Below are positions 1 to 5,937 of a stretch of DNA of 6,049 bases, piece after piece. The stretch is from the NCBI GenBank assembly GCA_027489475.1, contig JAIXZQ010000144.1:1-6049 (forward strand). The letters are read 5' to 3'. Made by a program: the position numbers and the translations under genes. The notes beneath the pieces were generated by a model that searched no databases, was not told the DNA's origin, and saw only the letters and a list, made by a program, of their open reading frames with translations. Within the stretch, counting starts at the first letter, position 1. Each line of letters opens with the position of its first letter. The DNA is from Methylophilus sp. Lineage in GTDB: Bacteria > Pseudomonadota > Gammaproteobacteria > Burkholderiales > Methylophilaceae.

Positions 1-2
1 AT

Positions 3-29
3 CGTCCCGTTGACCTGTCTGCTGACTAG
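3..29 (+). CDS. Possible 3' end of secD (last 8 codons)
   Basis: The first 54 bases precede secF, and in most proteobacteria secD lies immediately upstream of secF. One frame gives the residues RPVDLSAD and then TAG at 27-29, which would be an acceptable hydrophilic C-terminus. A second frame stays open until TGA at 43-45 and a third stops at 11-13, so the frame cannot be chosen from this fragment. The identification rests on gene order alone. If correct, the secD-secF gap is about 25 nt, in keeping with one operon. Confidence 0.2.
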   Translation, partial: RPVDLSAD

Positions 30-54
30 ACTCTGCCGCTTGTGAGAACACATT

Positions 55-999
55 ATGGAATTATTTAGAATTAAAAAAGACATCCCGTTTATGAGTTACG
101 GGCGTCTCACCACCTCAATCTCGCTGATTACGTTCGTGCTGGCGATTTTCTTTTTGCTGCACCGCGGTTTGAATTATGGCGTCGACTTTACCGGCGGCAC
201 AGTCATGGAAGTGCATTATCCAAACGCGGCCAATATCGAGCAGATTCGTAGCGTCATGGATGGCGTCGGCCTTAAGGATGTCACGGTACAAAATTTTGGC
301 TCTAGCCAAGACGTGCTGATTCGCCTGCCAGTGAAAAAAGAATTATCCATTGCGCAACTGTCCGAAAAAATCACCGGCGCGCTCAAATCAGCCGATGCAG
401 GCGCAGAAGTGCGTCGCGTAGAATCTGTAGGTTCGCAAGTGGGTGAAGAGTTGTATGAAAACGGGGCTTTGGCGCTGCTCTTGGTCTGCGCTGGCATCAT
501 GGGCTACTTAGCGATGCGTTTTGAATGGCGGTTTGCGGTGGCAGCCATCATCGCTAACATGCATGACGTCATTATCATTTTGGGCTTTTTTGCTTTTTTC
601 CAGTGGGAGTTTAACCTCACTGTGCTGGCAGCGATTTTGGCGGTATTGGGTTACTCGGTGAATGAGTCCGTTGTGGTGTTTGACCGGGTGCGCGAAAACT
701 TCAAAAAAATGCGCAAAGCAAGCGCCATTCAAGTCATTGATAATGCCATTACCCGCACCATGTCGCGCACCATCATCACCCATTTGATGACACAAACCAT
801 GGTCTGCTCTATGTTGTTTTTTGGCGGTGAAACCTTGCACAACTTTTCACTGGCGCTAACCATCGGTATTCTGTTCGGTATTTATTCTTCGGTGTTAGTG
901 GCCTGCCCTATCGCCATGTGGCTGGGTGTCAGCCGCGCCAACCTGATTGGCGACAGCGAGAAAAAACCAAAAGAAGACGAAGCTGCGGTTGCGCCATAA
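55..999 (+). CDS. secF: Protein translocase subunit SecF
   Basis: SecF is an inner-membrane RND-type subunit that, with SecD and YajC, uses the proton motive force to help preproteins leave SecYEG on the periplasmic side. The 314-aa length is typical of stand-alone SecF (E. coli about 323). A first membrane segment (about residues 19-36) is followed by the family motif GVDFTGGT (42-49), a periplasmic domain (about 50-125), the linker VESVGSQVGEELYENGA (122-138) and five more hydrophobic segments (about 135-153, 160-181, 186-205, 238-256, 263-289). The hallmark loop GYSVNESVVVFDRVREN is at 199-215; here NES replaces the more familiar NDT, a conservative change. HD at 170-171 matches the conserved intramembrane aspartate. 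The tail after 290 is short and charged. The ATG at 55 has only a weak GAGA-like ribosome site about 10 nt upstream, so coupling to an upstream secD is likely. A terminator closes the unit at 1038-1073. Confidence 0.96.
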   Translation: MELFRIKKDIPFMSYGRLTTSISLITFVLAIFFLLHRGLNYGVDFTGGTVMEVHYPNAANIEQIRSVMDGVGLKDVTVQNFGSSQDVLIRLPVKKELSIAQLSEKITGALKSADAGAEVRRVESVGSQVGEELYENGALALLLVCAGIMGYLAMRFEWRFAVAAIIANMHDVIIILGFFAFFQWEFNLTVLAAILAVLGYSVNESVVVFDRVRENFKKMRKASAIQVIDNAITRTMSRTIITHLMTQTMVCSMLFFGGETLHNFSLALTIGILFGIYSSVLVACPIAMWLGVSRANLIGDSEKKPKEDEAAVAP

Positions 1000-1027
1000 G
1001 GGCAACATTGCATAGCCACAGTCTTGC

Positions 1028-1055
1028 TTGATTTTTAGCCACTGGTGGGTACACT
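1028..1055 (+). promoter_or_regulatory. Weak candidate promoter overlapping the secF terminator
   Basis: TTGATT (1028-1033) and TACACT (1050-1055) are separated by 16 bp, each matching 4 of 6 positions of the sigma70 consensus. The predicted start near 1062 would leave a leader of about 23 nt before the TTG start at 1085. The hexamers are poor. The site is listed because a terminator ends 11 nt before the next gene, so that gene needs either its own promoter in this stretch or terminator read-through. Confidence 0.25.
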
Positions 1056-1073
1056 AGTGGCTTCTTGTTTTTT
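1038..1073 (+). terminator. Intrinsic terminator after secF
   Basis: The arms GCCACTGGTG (1038-1047) and CACTAGTGGC (1052-1061) pair over 10 positions, with one G-T wobble and a GGTA tetraloop. The stretch TTCTTGTTTTTT (1062-1073) follows directly. This is the textbook layout of a rho-independent terminator on the + strand, 38 nt after the secF stop codon. It should end the sec transcript before the next gene. Confidence 0.85.
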
Positions 1074-1084
1074 AACACCCTCCT

Positions 1085-2356
1085 TTGGACAACATTCCCT
1101 TAAGCTGGCAGATTGGTCTGCTGCTCCTGCTGCTGTCGTTTACAGCGTTCTTTTCTATTGCCGAAACCAGCCTGATGTCGCTCAACCGCTATCGGATGCG
1201 GCATTTGGCCAAAGAGGGTCATCGTGGTGCGCGGCTCGCCAGCCGTTTGATTGCACAAACCGACAAAACGCTAGGGGCTATCTTGTTAGGCAATACCTTG
1301 TGTATTGTTGCCTCGTCCACCTTAGAGGTCGTCATTACCGAGCGCTTATTCGGTGAGGGCGATTACGTGCTGATGTTTGGCTCATTGGCCATCACGTTTG
1401 CCATTTTGGTGTTTAGCGAAATCTCGCCAAAAGTCATCGCCGCAGCCCATGCCGACAAGCTAGGCTATGCCTGTAGCTATTTGTTGTATCCTTTGTTGTG
1501 GCTGTTCAACCCTGTCGTCTGGTTTGTAAACCTGTTTGTGCGGGCATTTCTCAAATTGCTAGGGGTGCGCGTTAACTTTAATGAGCAGACCCCCTCGGTC
1601 ACCCCCGAAGAACTGCGCAGCATTGTCAGCGATGCCGGGCAATATATTCCGTCTCAAAGCCGGACCATTTTGTTAAATCTGCTGGACCTTGAAGACATCA
1701 TCGTCGATGATGTGATGACAGCACACACCCTGGTCGAGTTTATAGACCTGGACCATCCGATTGCGCAGATTATGGAGCAACTGACGCATAGTCATCATGC
1801 CCGCTTACCGGTGCGTGAGGGCGATCAAGAAGAGATTGTTGGCGTGTTGCATGTGCGTAAGGTTTTACCGCTGTTACGTGACTTTCATAGCGGTCAGGTG
1901 CCCAGCAAATCCTTATTGCAGGCGGCGATGACCTTGCCCTATTACATTCCGGCTGGCACCCCGTTGTACACGCAGTTACAACAGTTTCAAAAACACCATG
2001 AGCGCATTGCATTGGTGGTTGATGAGTATGGCGAATTTAAGGGCTTGTTAACGCTGGATGATATTCTCGAAGAAGTATTGGGTGAATTCACCACGCAATC
2101 ACCCAACCATGCCAACCACTTTCATCAATTTGAGGATGGTAGCTGGTTGGTCGATGGCAGCAGCTTGTTGCGTGACCTCAATCGCAAATTGAAACTCTCC
2201 TTGCCAACCGATGGTCCACGCACATTGAACGGCTTAATTATTGAACACTTTGAGGATATTCCAGAACCCAATACCAGTTTTAAAATGGGGGCGCACAAAC
2301 TGGAAATTCTCGAAGCGCAAGACCGTATCGTCAAAAGAGTCAAAATATATCCATAA
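1085..2356 (+). CDS. HlyC/CorC-family (CNNM, YfjD/CorB-like) membrane protein
   Basis: This 423-aa protein has the order DUF21/CNNM membrane domain (about 5-165), paired CBS domains (about 205-335) and a C-terminal CorC_HlyC domain (about 343-423). The family is linked to Mg2+ or other divalent-cation export or homeostasis; CBS pairs bind adenine nucleotides in relatives. Visible marks are FFSIAETSLMSLNRYRMRHL (22-41), LGNTL (68-72), SEISPK (111-116) in the membrane domain, VDDVMTAH (207-214) at CBS1, ALVVDEYGEFKGLLTLDDI (309-327) at CBS2, and DGSWLVDG (351-358) opening the last domain. Length and layout resemble E. coli YfjD/CorB more than the soluble CorC. The start is TTG: TAA is in frame at 1073-1075, no ATG lies before codon 31, and MDNIPLSW agrees with relatives as I remember them. 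No Shine-Dalgarno is visible; the bases before the start are pyrimidine-rich (CCCTCC). The exact ion cannot be told from sequence. Confidence 0.92.
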   Translation: MDNIPLSWQIGLLLLLLSFTAFFSIAETSLMSLNRYRMRHLAKEGHRGARLASRLIAQTDKTLGAILLGNTLCIVASSTLEVVITERLFGEGDYVLMFGSLAITFAILVFSEISPKVIAAAHADKLGYACSYLLYPLLWLFNPVVWFVNLFVRAFLKLLGVRVNFNEQTPSVTPEELRSIVSDAGQYIPSQSRTILLNLLDLEDIIVDDVMTAHTLVEFIDLDHPIAQIMEQLTHSHHARLPVREGDQEEIVGVLHVRKVLPLLRDFHSGQVPSKSLLQAAMTLPYYIPAGTPLYTQLQQFQKHHERIALVVDEYGEFKGLLTLDDILEEVLGEFTTQSPNHANHFHQFEDGSWLVDGSSLLRDLNRKLKLSLPTDGPRTLNGLIIEHFEDIPEPNTSFKMGAHKLEILEAQDRIVKRVKIYP

Positions 2357-2383
2357 CCTGCAGCTTGCCGCTGCCAGCAGCAC

Positions 2384-2411
2384 TTGAAATTTTTCATACA
2401 AGGCGCAAAAT
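2384..2411 (+). promoter_or_regulatory. Candidate sigma70 promoter for clpS
   Basis: TTGAAA (2384-2389, 5 of 6 consensus) is followed after 16 bp by CAAAAT (2406-2411, 4 of 6). Transcription would start near 2418, giving a leader of about 20 nt that contains the clpS ribosome-binding sequence AGGTGA (2424-2429). The 82-nt gap after the preceding gene is enough for an independent promoter. Co-transcription with the upstream gene remains possible, because no convincing terminator lies in the gap. Confidence 0.35.
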
Positions 2412-2438
2412 AGGCCATAACACAGGTGACAAAAAACC

Positions 2439-2750
2439 ATGGTAAGACCCAAGCGTGAAGGTGATTTAGCCCTGGCCTCCCAGGTTGCCAAACCCAAACC
2501 TCCTGAGCTTTACAAAGTCATGCTGCTCAATGACGACTATACCCCCATGGAGTTTGTAGTGGCTGTCATAGAGCGATTTTTTAACAAGTCGCGTGAACAA
2601 GCCACCCAAATCATGCTCAAAGTGCATACTGAGGGCATGGGGGTGTGCGGGGTCTATCCGCACGACATTGCAGAGACCAAAATGCATTTGGTGTTGGAAG
2701 CCGCGCGCGAGGCACAACACCCGCTGCAATGTGTGATTGAACCGGCCTAA
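2439..2750 (+). CDS. clpS: ATP-dependent Clp protease adaptor ClpS
   Basis: ClpS binds proteins carrying destabilising N-terminal residues (Leu, Phe, Tyr, Trp) and hands them to ClpA for unfolding and degradation by ClpP; it also blocks other ClpA substrates. The 103-aa protein has a flexible N-terminal tail (about 1-22), which in the family is engaged by ClpA, and a compact core. The core begins [16 protein letters not shown] (25-40), holding the N-degron pocket residues Asn31, Asp32, Asp33, Thr35, Pro36 and Met37. It continues with the helix ERFFNKS (45-51) and VHTEG (62-66), where His63 is the expected pocket histidine, and ends with [11 protein letters not shown] (71-81). All expected binding residues are present. 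AGGTGA lies 9 nt before the ATG. The functional partner clpA follows but is separated by 283 nt, much further than the near-adjacent E. coli arrangement. Confidence 0.97.
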   Translation: MVRPKREGDLALASQVAKPKPPELYKVMLLNDDYTPMEFVVAVIERFFNKSREQATQIMLKVHTEGMGVCGVYPHDIAETKMHLVLEAAREAQHPLQCVIEPA

Positions 2751-2840
2751 GTGCTGTACGCCGTTGAGGGAGCCCGCTGATTCGTTGAATATGTGGCAAA
2801 AGCCTGCACATTCCTTGCAATCGTGCCAGAGTGTCAAATG

Positions 2841-2855
2841 ATAGTATACTATAAA
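2841..2855 (+). promoter_or_regulatory. Candidate -10 region and 12-bp palindrome upstream of clpA
   Basis: The 12 bases ATAGTATACTAT (2841-2852) are a perfect palindrome and contain TATACT (2845-2850), a good -10 hexamer; TATAAA (2850-2855) is an overlapping alternative. Transcription would begin near 2857, just ahead of the structured segment. I see no good -35 hexamer at 16-18 bp, and no TG extension before TATACT. The promoter call is therefore tentative; a regulator bound at the palindrome could compensate for the missing -35 box. Confidence 0.35.
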
Positions 2856-2856
2856 T

Positions 2857-2977
2857 GTTCTTTGTCTCGACTAGCGCTCTAGGCTACCCAGCCCACCTAG
2901 CGTGGTTCAGACGGAGGAGTTACCCCCTGCCGAATCCAGCCGCATGCGGATGGTGCAGGTCTGCCGTACCAGTTTTT
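2857..2977 (+). ncRNA. Structured leader RNA or small RNA between clpS and clpA
   Basis: About 120 nt with dense complementarity and no plausible ORF. Hairpin A: CGCT (2875-2878) with AGCG (2899-2902), then AGG (2881-2883) with CCT (2896-2898), or inside it GGCT/AGCC (2882-2885/2890-2893). Domain B: TGGT/ACCA (2903-2906/2968-2971), CAGA/TCTG (2908-2911/2960-2963), CCTGC/GCAGG (2926-2930/2955-2959) and ATCC/GGAT (2934-2937/2948-2951), nested in order. A purine-rich bulge carries GGAGGAG (2913-2919). A run of five T (2973-2977) follows the closing helix. The start is inferred from the -10-like TATACT at 2845. It could be a cis-acting leader controlling clpA, whose ribosome site is at 3021-3028, or a free small RNA ending at the T run. 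I do not recognise it as a known riboswitch, 6S, SRP or RNase P RNA. Confidence 0.4.
2951..2977 (+). terminator. Possible alternative terminator hairpin in the clpA leader
   Basis: TGGTGCA (2951-2957) can pair with TGC and ACCA (2962-2964 and 2968-2971), leaving a GGTC loop and a 3-nt CGT bulge. One G and then five T (2973-2977) follow. The stem is short and bulged, so as a terminator it would be weak. It uses the same bases as the GCAGG/CCTGC and ACCA/TGGT helices of the long-range fold, so the two folds exclude each other. Confidence 0.3.
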
Positions 2978-3033
2978 GAAATAGTTTGTTGTTTCTGCGT
3001 TTTTTGTAGTGTTGCGTATTAAGGAAAGTCATC

Positions 3034-5289
3034 ATGATTGCTCAAGAACTTGAAGTAAGCCTGCATATGGCGTTTATGGACGCGCGACAGAAGCGTCACG
3101 AATTGATTACGGTTGAGCATCTGTTATTGGCTATGCTGGATAATCCCACCGCAGCAGAAGTCTTACGGGCCTGCGGCGCCAAATTTGATACCTTGCGTAA
3201 TGAGTTAACACAATACATCGAAGAACATACCCCTACGGTGGCAGGTTCTGACGAGGTGGATACGCAACCCACTTTAGGTTTTCAACGCGTGATTCAACGC
3301 GCTATGCTGCACGTACAATCCTCAGGAAAAAAAGAAGTCACCGGAGCCAATGTGTTGGTCGCCATTTATGGCGAAAAAGACTCGCATGCCGTATTTTTCC
3401 TGCATCAACAAGGGATTACCCGTCTGGATGTGGTGAACTTTATCTCCCATGGCGTAGCAAAAGTCCCTGAAAACGAACAAAAATCCAGTGCGCCTGAGCA
3501 AGAAACTGAAGGCGAAAGTGTGAGCACCGGCGCACTCGAAAGCTTTACCCTAAACCTGAACGCACAAGTGCTGGCCGGCAAGATTGACCCGCTGATTGGC
3601 CGTGGCTTGGAACTAGAGCGCGTGATTCAAACCCTGTGCCGTCGTCGCAAAAATAACCCGCTACTGGTGGGCGAAGCGGGCGTCGGTAAAACCGCAATTG
3701 CCGAAGGCTTGGCCTCACGCATCGTCGGCAAAGAAATCCCCGAAGTGCTGGAAAATGCTACCGTTTACTCATTAGATATGGGTGCACTGTTGGCAGGCAC
3801 CAAATACCGGGGCGACTTTGAACAACGCCTCAAGGCCGTGATGAAACAGCTGGCTGAAAAACCAGATGCCATCTTGTTTATTGATGAAATTCACACCTTG
3901 ATTGGCGCAGGCTCTGCCAGCGGCGGCACTTTGGATGCCAGCAATCTGCTTAAACCTGCGCTTTCTAACGGTTCGCTTAAATGCATAGGCGCCACCACCT
4001 ATCAAGAATACCGCGGTATTTTTGAAAAAGACCATGCCTTGTCACGCCGTTTTCAGAAAATCGATGTGCAAGAGCCCAGTGTGGCCGAAACCATTGAAAT
4101 TTTGAAAGGCCTGAAGTCCAAGTTTGAGCAACACCACAGCGTTAAATATAGCGCCAGTGCGCTGACGGTGGCTGCCGAGTTGTCTGCGAAATACATCAAC
4201 GACAGACATTTACCAGACAAAGCGATTGACGTGATTGATGAGGCCGGCGCTGCGCAACGTATTTTGCCTAAGAGCAAACAGAAAAAAGTCATCGGCAACA
4301 AAGAGATTGAAGACATCATTGCCAAGATTGCACGGATTCCGCCAAAAAATATCTCTAGCGATGACCGCAACGCACTCAAAACTCTAGAACGCGACCTCAA
4401 GGCGGTGGTGTTCGGTCAAGACAAAGCCATCGAGGTGTTAGCCTCGGCGGTTAAGATGGCGCGCAGCGGTTTGGGCAATGGCAACAAACCGATTGGTAGC
4501 TTCTTGTTTGCTGGCCCAACTGGGGTAGGCAAAACCGAAGTCGCCAAACAACTGGCTTATGTTTTAGGCATAGAACTGTTGCGTTTTGACATGTCGGAAT
4601 ACATGGAACGCCATGCGGTGTCTCGTCTGATTGGTGCGCCGCCGGGCTATGTCGGTTTTGATCAAGGCGGCCTGTTGACCGAAGCGGTCACCAAACAGCC
4701 CTATTGCGTCTTGTTGCTGGACGAGATTGAAAAAGCGCATCCAGATATCTTTAATATCCTGCTGCAAGTCATGGACCACGGCAGCTTGACCGATAACAAT
4801 GGCCGTAAAGCGGACTTCCGTAACGTGACCATCATCATGACCACCAATGCGGGCGCAGAAAACCTGTCCAAGTCCAGCATCGGCTTTACCAACAGCAAAG
4901 ACAGTACTGATGAAGCGGCAGACCTGAAACGTCTGTTTAGCCCGGAGTTCCGAAACCGTCTAGATGCCACGGTATCGTTCAGTGCGCTGAATCAGGATGT
5001 GATTTTGCGAGTGGTGGATAAATTCTTGATGCAACTCGAAGACCAGCTGCATGAGAAAAAAGTCGATGTCACCTTTAGCGATGCCTTGAAAGCTTATCTG
5101 GGCAAAAAAGGCTTTGACCCATTGATGGGTGCTCGCCCAATGGCCAGACTGATACAAGACACCATACGTAAAGCCTTGGCTGATGAGCTATTGTTTGGCC
5201 GACTCAGCGACGGTGGTCAAGTACATATTGATATCGACGACCAAGAGCAGATTCAGCTGATTTTCAAAGAAGAAGCCATTTCTGCTTAA
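3034..5289 (+). CDS. clpA: ATP-dependent Clp protease ATP-binding subunit ClpA
   Basis: ClpA is the cytosolic hexameric AAA+ unfoldase that recognises substrates directly or through ClpS and threads them into ClpP. The 751-aa length is near E. coli ClpA (758). Order: double-repeat Clp N-domain (about 1-145), an acidic linker (about 146-168), AAA+ D1 with Walker A GEAGVGKT (213-220), pore loop KYRG (257-260), Walker B ILFIDE (280-285) and arginine pair 338-339. D2 then has Walker A GPTGVGKT (494-501), pore loop GYVG (538-541), Walker B VLLLDE (559-564), sensor 1 TTNAG (603-607), EFRNRLD (638-644) and sensor 2 GARP (699-702). D1 runs into D2 with no long coiled-coil middle domain, which separates it from ClpB and ClpC. 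The ClpP-docking loop is IGF (616-618) where E. coli has IGL. No key residue is missing. AAGGAAAG (3021-3028) gives a strong ribosome site 5 nt before the ATG. The long upstream leader suggests expression separate from clpS. Confidence 0.97.
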   Translation: MIAQELEVSLHMAFMDARQKRHELITVEHLLLAMLDNPTAAEVLRACGAKFDTLRNELTQYIEEHTPTVAGSDEVDTQPTLGFQRVIQRAMLHVQSSGKKEVTGANVLVAIYGEKDSHAVFFLHQQGITRLDVVNFISHGVAKVPENEQKSSAPEQETEGESVSTGALESFTLNLNAQVLAGKIDPLIGRGLELERVIQTLCRRRKNNPLLVGEAGVGKTAIAEGLASRIVGKEIPEVLENATVYSLDMGALLAGTKYRGDFEQRLKAVMKQLAEKPDAILFIDEIHTLIGAGSASGGTLDASNLLKPALSNGSLKCIGATTYQEYRGIFEKDHALSRRFQKIDVQEPSVAETIEILKGLKSKFEQHHSVKYSASALTVAAELSAKYINDRHLPDKAIDVIDEAGAAQRILPKSKQKKVIGNKEIEDIIAKIARIPPKNISSDDRNALKTLERDLKAVVFGQDKAIEVLASAVKMARSGLGNGNKPIGSFLFAGPTGVGKTEVAKQLAYVLGIELLRFDMSEYMERHAVSRLIGAPPGYVGFDQGGLLTEAVTKQPYCVLLLDEIEKAHPDIFNILLQVMDHGSLTDNNGRKADFRNVTIIMTTNAGAENLSKSSIGFTNSKDSTDEAADLKRLFSPEFRNRLDATVSFSALNQDVILRVVDKFLMQLEDQLHEKKVDVTFSDALKAYLGKKGFDPLMGARPMARLIQDTIRKALADELLFGRLSDGGQVHIDIDDQEQIQLIFKEEAISA

Positions 5290-5301
5290 TACAATCAGCC
5301 T

Positions 5302-5329
5302 TTGACACCACGGTCACATCCCCTATAAT
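5302..5329 (+). promoter_or_regulatory. Full-consensus sigma70 promoter downstream of clpA
   Basis: TTGACA (5302-5307) and TATAAT (5324-5329) are both perfect consensus hexamers, 16 bp apart, starting 12 nt after the clpA stop. Transcription would begin near 5336 and run into the small ORF at 5353 and the gene at 5488. A 12-of-12 match with allowed spacing is very unlikely by chance in 6 kb. The promoter is embedded in a perfect inverted repeat that covers part of the -35, the spacer, the -10 and the start point, which suggests repression by a dimeric DNA-binding protein. Confidence 0.65.
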
Positions 5330-5342
5330 GTGACCGTGGTGT
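5305..5342. repeat. Perfect 15-bp inverted repeat: operator and/or clpA terminator
   Basis: ACACCACGGTCACAT (5305-5319) is the exact reverse complement of ATGTGACCGTGGTGT (5328-5342), with the 8-nt spacer CCCCTATA between. As RNA from clpA it would form a stable 15-bp hairpin, but it is followed only by TTGCACATTT and so lacks a proper U run on the + strand; the other strand has none either. As DNA its centre lies about 12 bp before the predicted start point of the consensus promoter it overlaps, an ideal position for a repressor. Its inner TCACAT/ATGTGA elements face the wrong way for a CRP site. Both roles could hold at once. Confidence 0.85.
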
Positions 5343-5352
5343 TTGCACATTT

Positions 5353-5466
5353 ATGGTGCAATCTCTCGTGGATGTCGCCCGACTGCGTGCCAATCTGGCG
5401 CGACAACCTAAAAAATCAAGCTGTCTGGCTGCTTTTGCACGTGGTATGGATATTGCTAAACCTTAG
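5353..5466 (+). CDS. Small ORF, 37 codons, unknown function
   Basis: ATG at 5353 opens 37 sense codons ending in TAG (5464-5466). The peptide begins MVQSLVDVARLRANLARQ and ends AAFARGMDIAKP. It is basic (seven Lys/Arg against two Asp), has one Cys, no signal peptide and no long hydrophobic stretch; the first half could form an amphipathic helix. It starts about 17 nt after the predicted start point of the promoter at 5302-5329 and stops 21 nt before the next gene, so it sits as a first cistron or leader peptide. No Shine-Dalgarno is visible. Its ATG falls in the loop of a TTGCAC/GTGCAA hairpin (5343-5348/5356-5361). I do not recognise the family. It may be a real small protein, a remnant of a longer gene, or chance. 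Confidence 0.4.
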   Translation: MVQSLVDVARLRANLARQPKKSSCLAAFARGMDIAKP

Positions 5467-5487
5467 CCTGACAGATGTGATTGACCA

Positions 5488-5829
5488 ATGAAAAAGTTAC
5501 TCTACTTATTACATGTTGTTTGCGTGCTCTTTGCTTTGCAAACCATTGCGGCCGAACCTGCAGTCGCCACTTCTTTAATAGAAGCTGGCAGTTCACTTAA
5601 CTGTGAGAACTGTGTGCTGGATGATCAGCTTTCTCAAGATGACAGTGCGCCGCTTAGCCAGCAAGACCTGCTCAATTTAGCTGAAGTCGATGTGGATAAA
5701 CTGTTGTTACCCGGCTTTAGTTATCCCTTACCCAGCGCAACCCATATCTCACCTGACTTTCAATGTCATCTTTATATGCGGCTAGCCCCCTATTGGTTAG
5801 AACGGCCGCCGCAAGTATCCTACGCTTGA
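5488..5829 (+). CDS. Exported 113-aa protein, CzcI-like (putative metal-resistance accessory)
   Basis: The protein has a clear Sec signal peptide: MKK, a hydrophobic core (about 4-20), and a likely cleavage site near TIAA (19-22). The mature part is about 91 residues, with a Cys pair NCENC (38-42), a third Cys at 93, an acidic stretch (about 45-70) and a C-terminal segment with RLAPYWLERPPQ (98-109). Size, export signal, cysteine pair and a C-terminal Arg-Pro-rich tail resemble CzcI-type proteins encoded just before czcC in heavy-metal efflux operons, as I remember that family. The likeness is loose: the His-rich region of classical CzcI is absent. The following gene also encodes an exported protein, which fits an efflux operon but does not prove it. 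No good ribosome site precedes the ATG, so translation may be coupled to the small ORF 21 nt upstream. That it is a real exported protein is fairly certain; the function is a guess. Confidence 0.7.
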   Translation: MKKLLYLLHVVCVLFALQTIAAEPAVATSLIEAGSSLNCENCVLDDQLSQDDSAPLSQQDLLNLAEVDVDKLLLPGFSYPLPSATHISPDFQCHLYMRLAPYWLERPPQVSYA

Positions 5830-5937
5830 TGTTGTGCGTGTCGCATTGCACGATGTGTGGATACGGCACTCCCTGACATGCGCCCTGCAAGACCAAGACT
5901 GTTGTCTGTTCGCGGACACCCCACTGTAAGGAAGATT

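Noticed and set aside
1045..1356. 103-codon + strand ORF overlapping the start of the CorC-type gene
   Set aside because: It lies in another frame of a gene with a full set of family motifs, has low-likelihood composition and no ribosome site; it is a shadow.
2360..2394. GCAGC/GCTGC hairpin followed by TTTTT in the gap before clpS, as a terminator
   Set aside because: The 5-bp stem (2360-2364/2370-2374) is 15 nt or more away from the T run at 2390-2394, so the geometry is wrong for intrinsic termination.
2791..2811. ATGT...ACAT hairpin after clpS as a terminator
   Set aside because: Short, bulged stem without any T run behind it.
2625..2820. - strand ORFs over clpS and the clpA leader
   Set aside because: They run antisense to clear clpS coding sequence, with no ribosome site or recognisable motif.
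2814..2843. Heat-shock (sigma32) promoter before clpA
   Set aside because: CTTGCAA resembles a -35 element, but no CCCCAT-like -10 follows at 13-15 bp.
2944..2979. 11-residue ORF (ATG to TGA) inside the structured leader, as an attenuator peptide
   Set aside because: The only ribosome-like site, GGAGGAG, is 24 nt upstream and the peptide has no run of regulatory codons.
2976..3022. Second clpA promoter from TTGAAA (2976) or TATTAA (3017)
   Set aside because: No partner hexamer at 16-18 bp for either; the region is simply T-rich.
5314..5333. CRP-like site in the inverted repeat
   Set aside because: The half-sites read TCACA...TGTGA, the reverse of the CRP arrangement TGTGA-N6-TCACA, and the spacing does not match.
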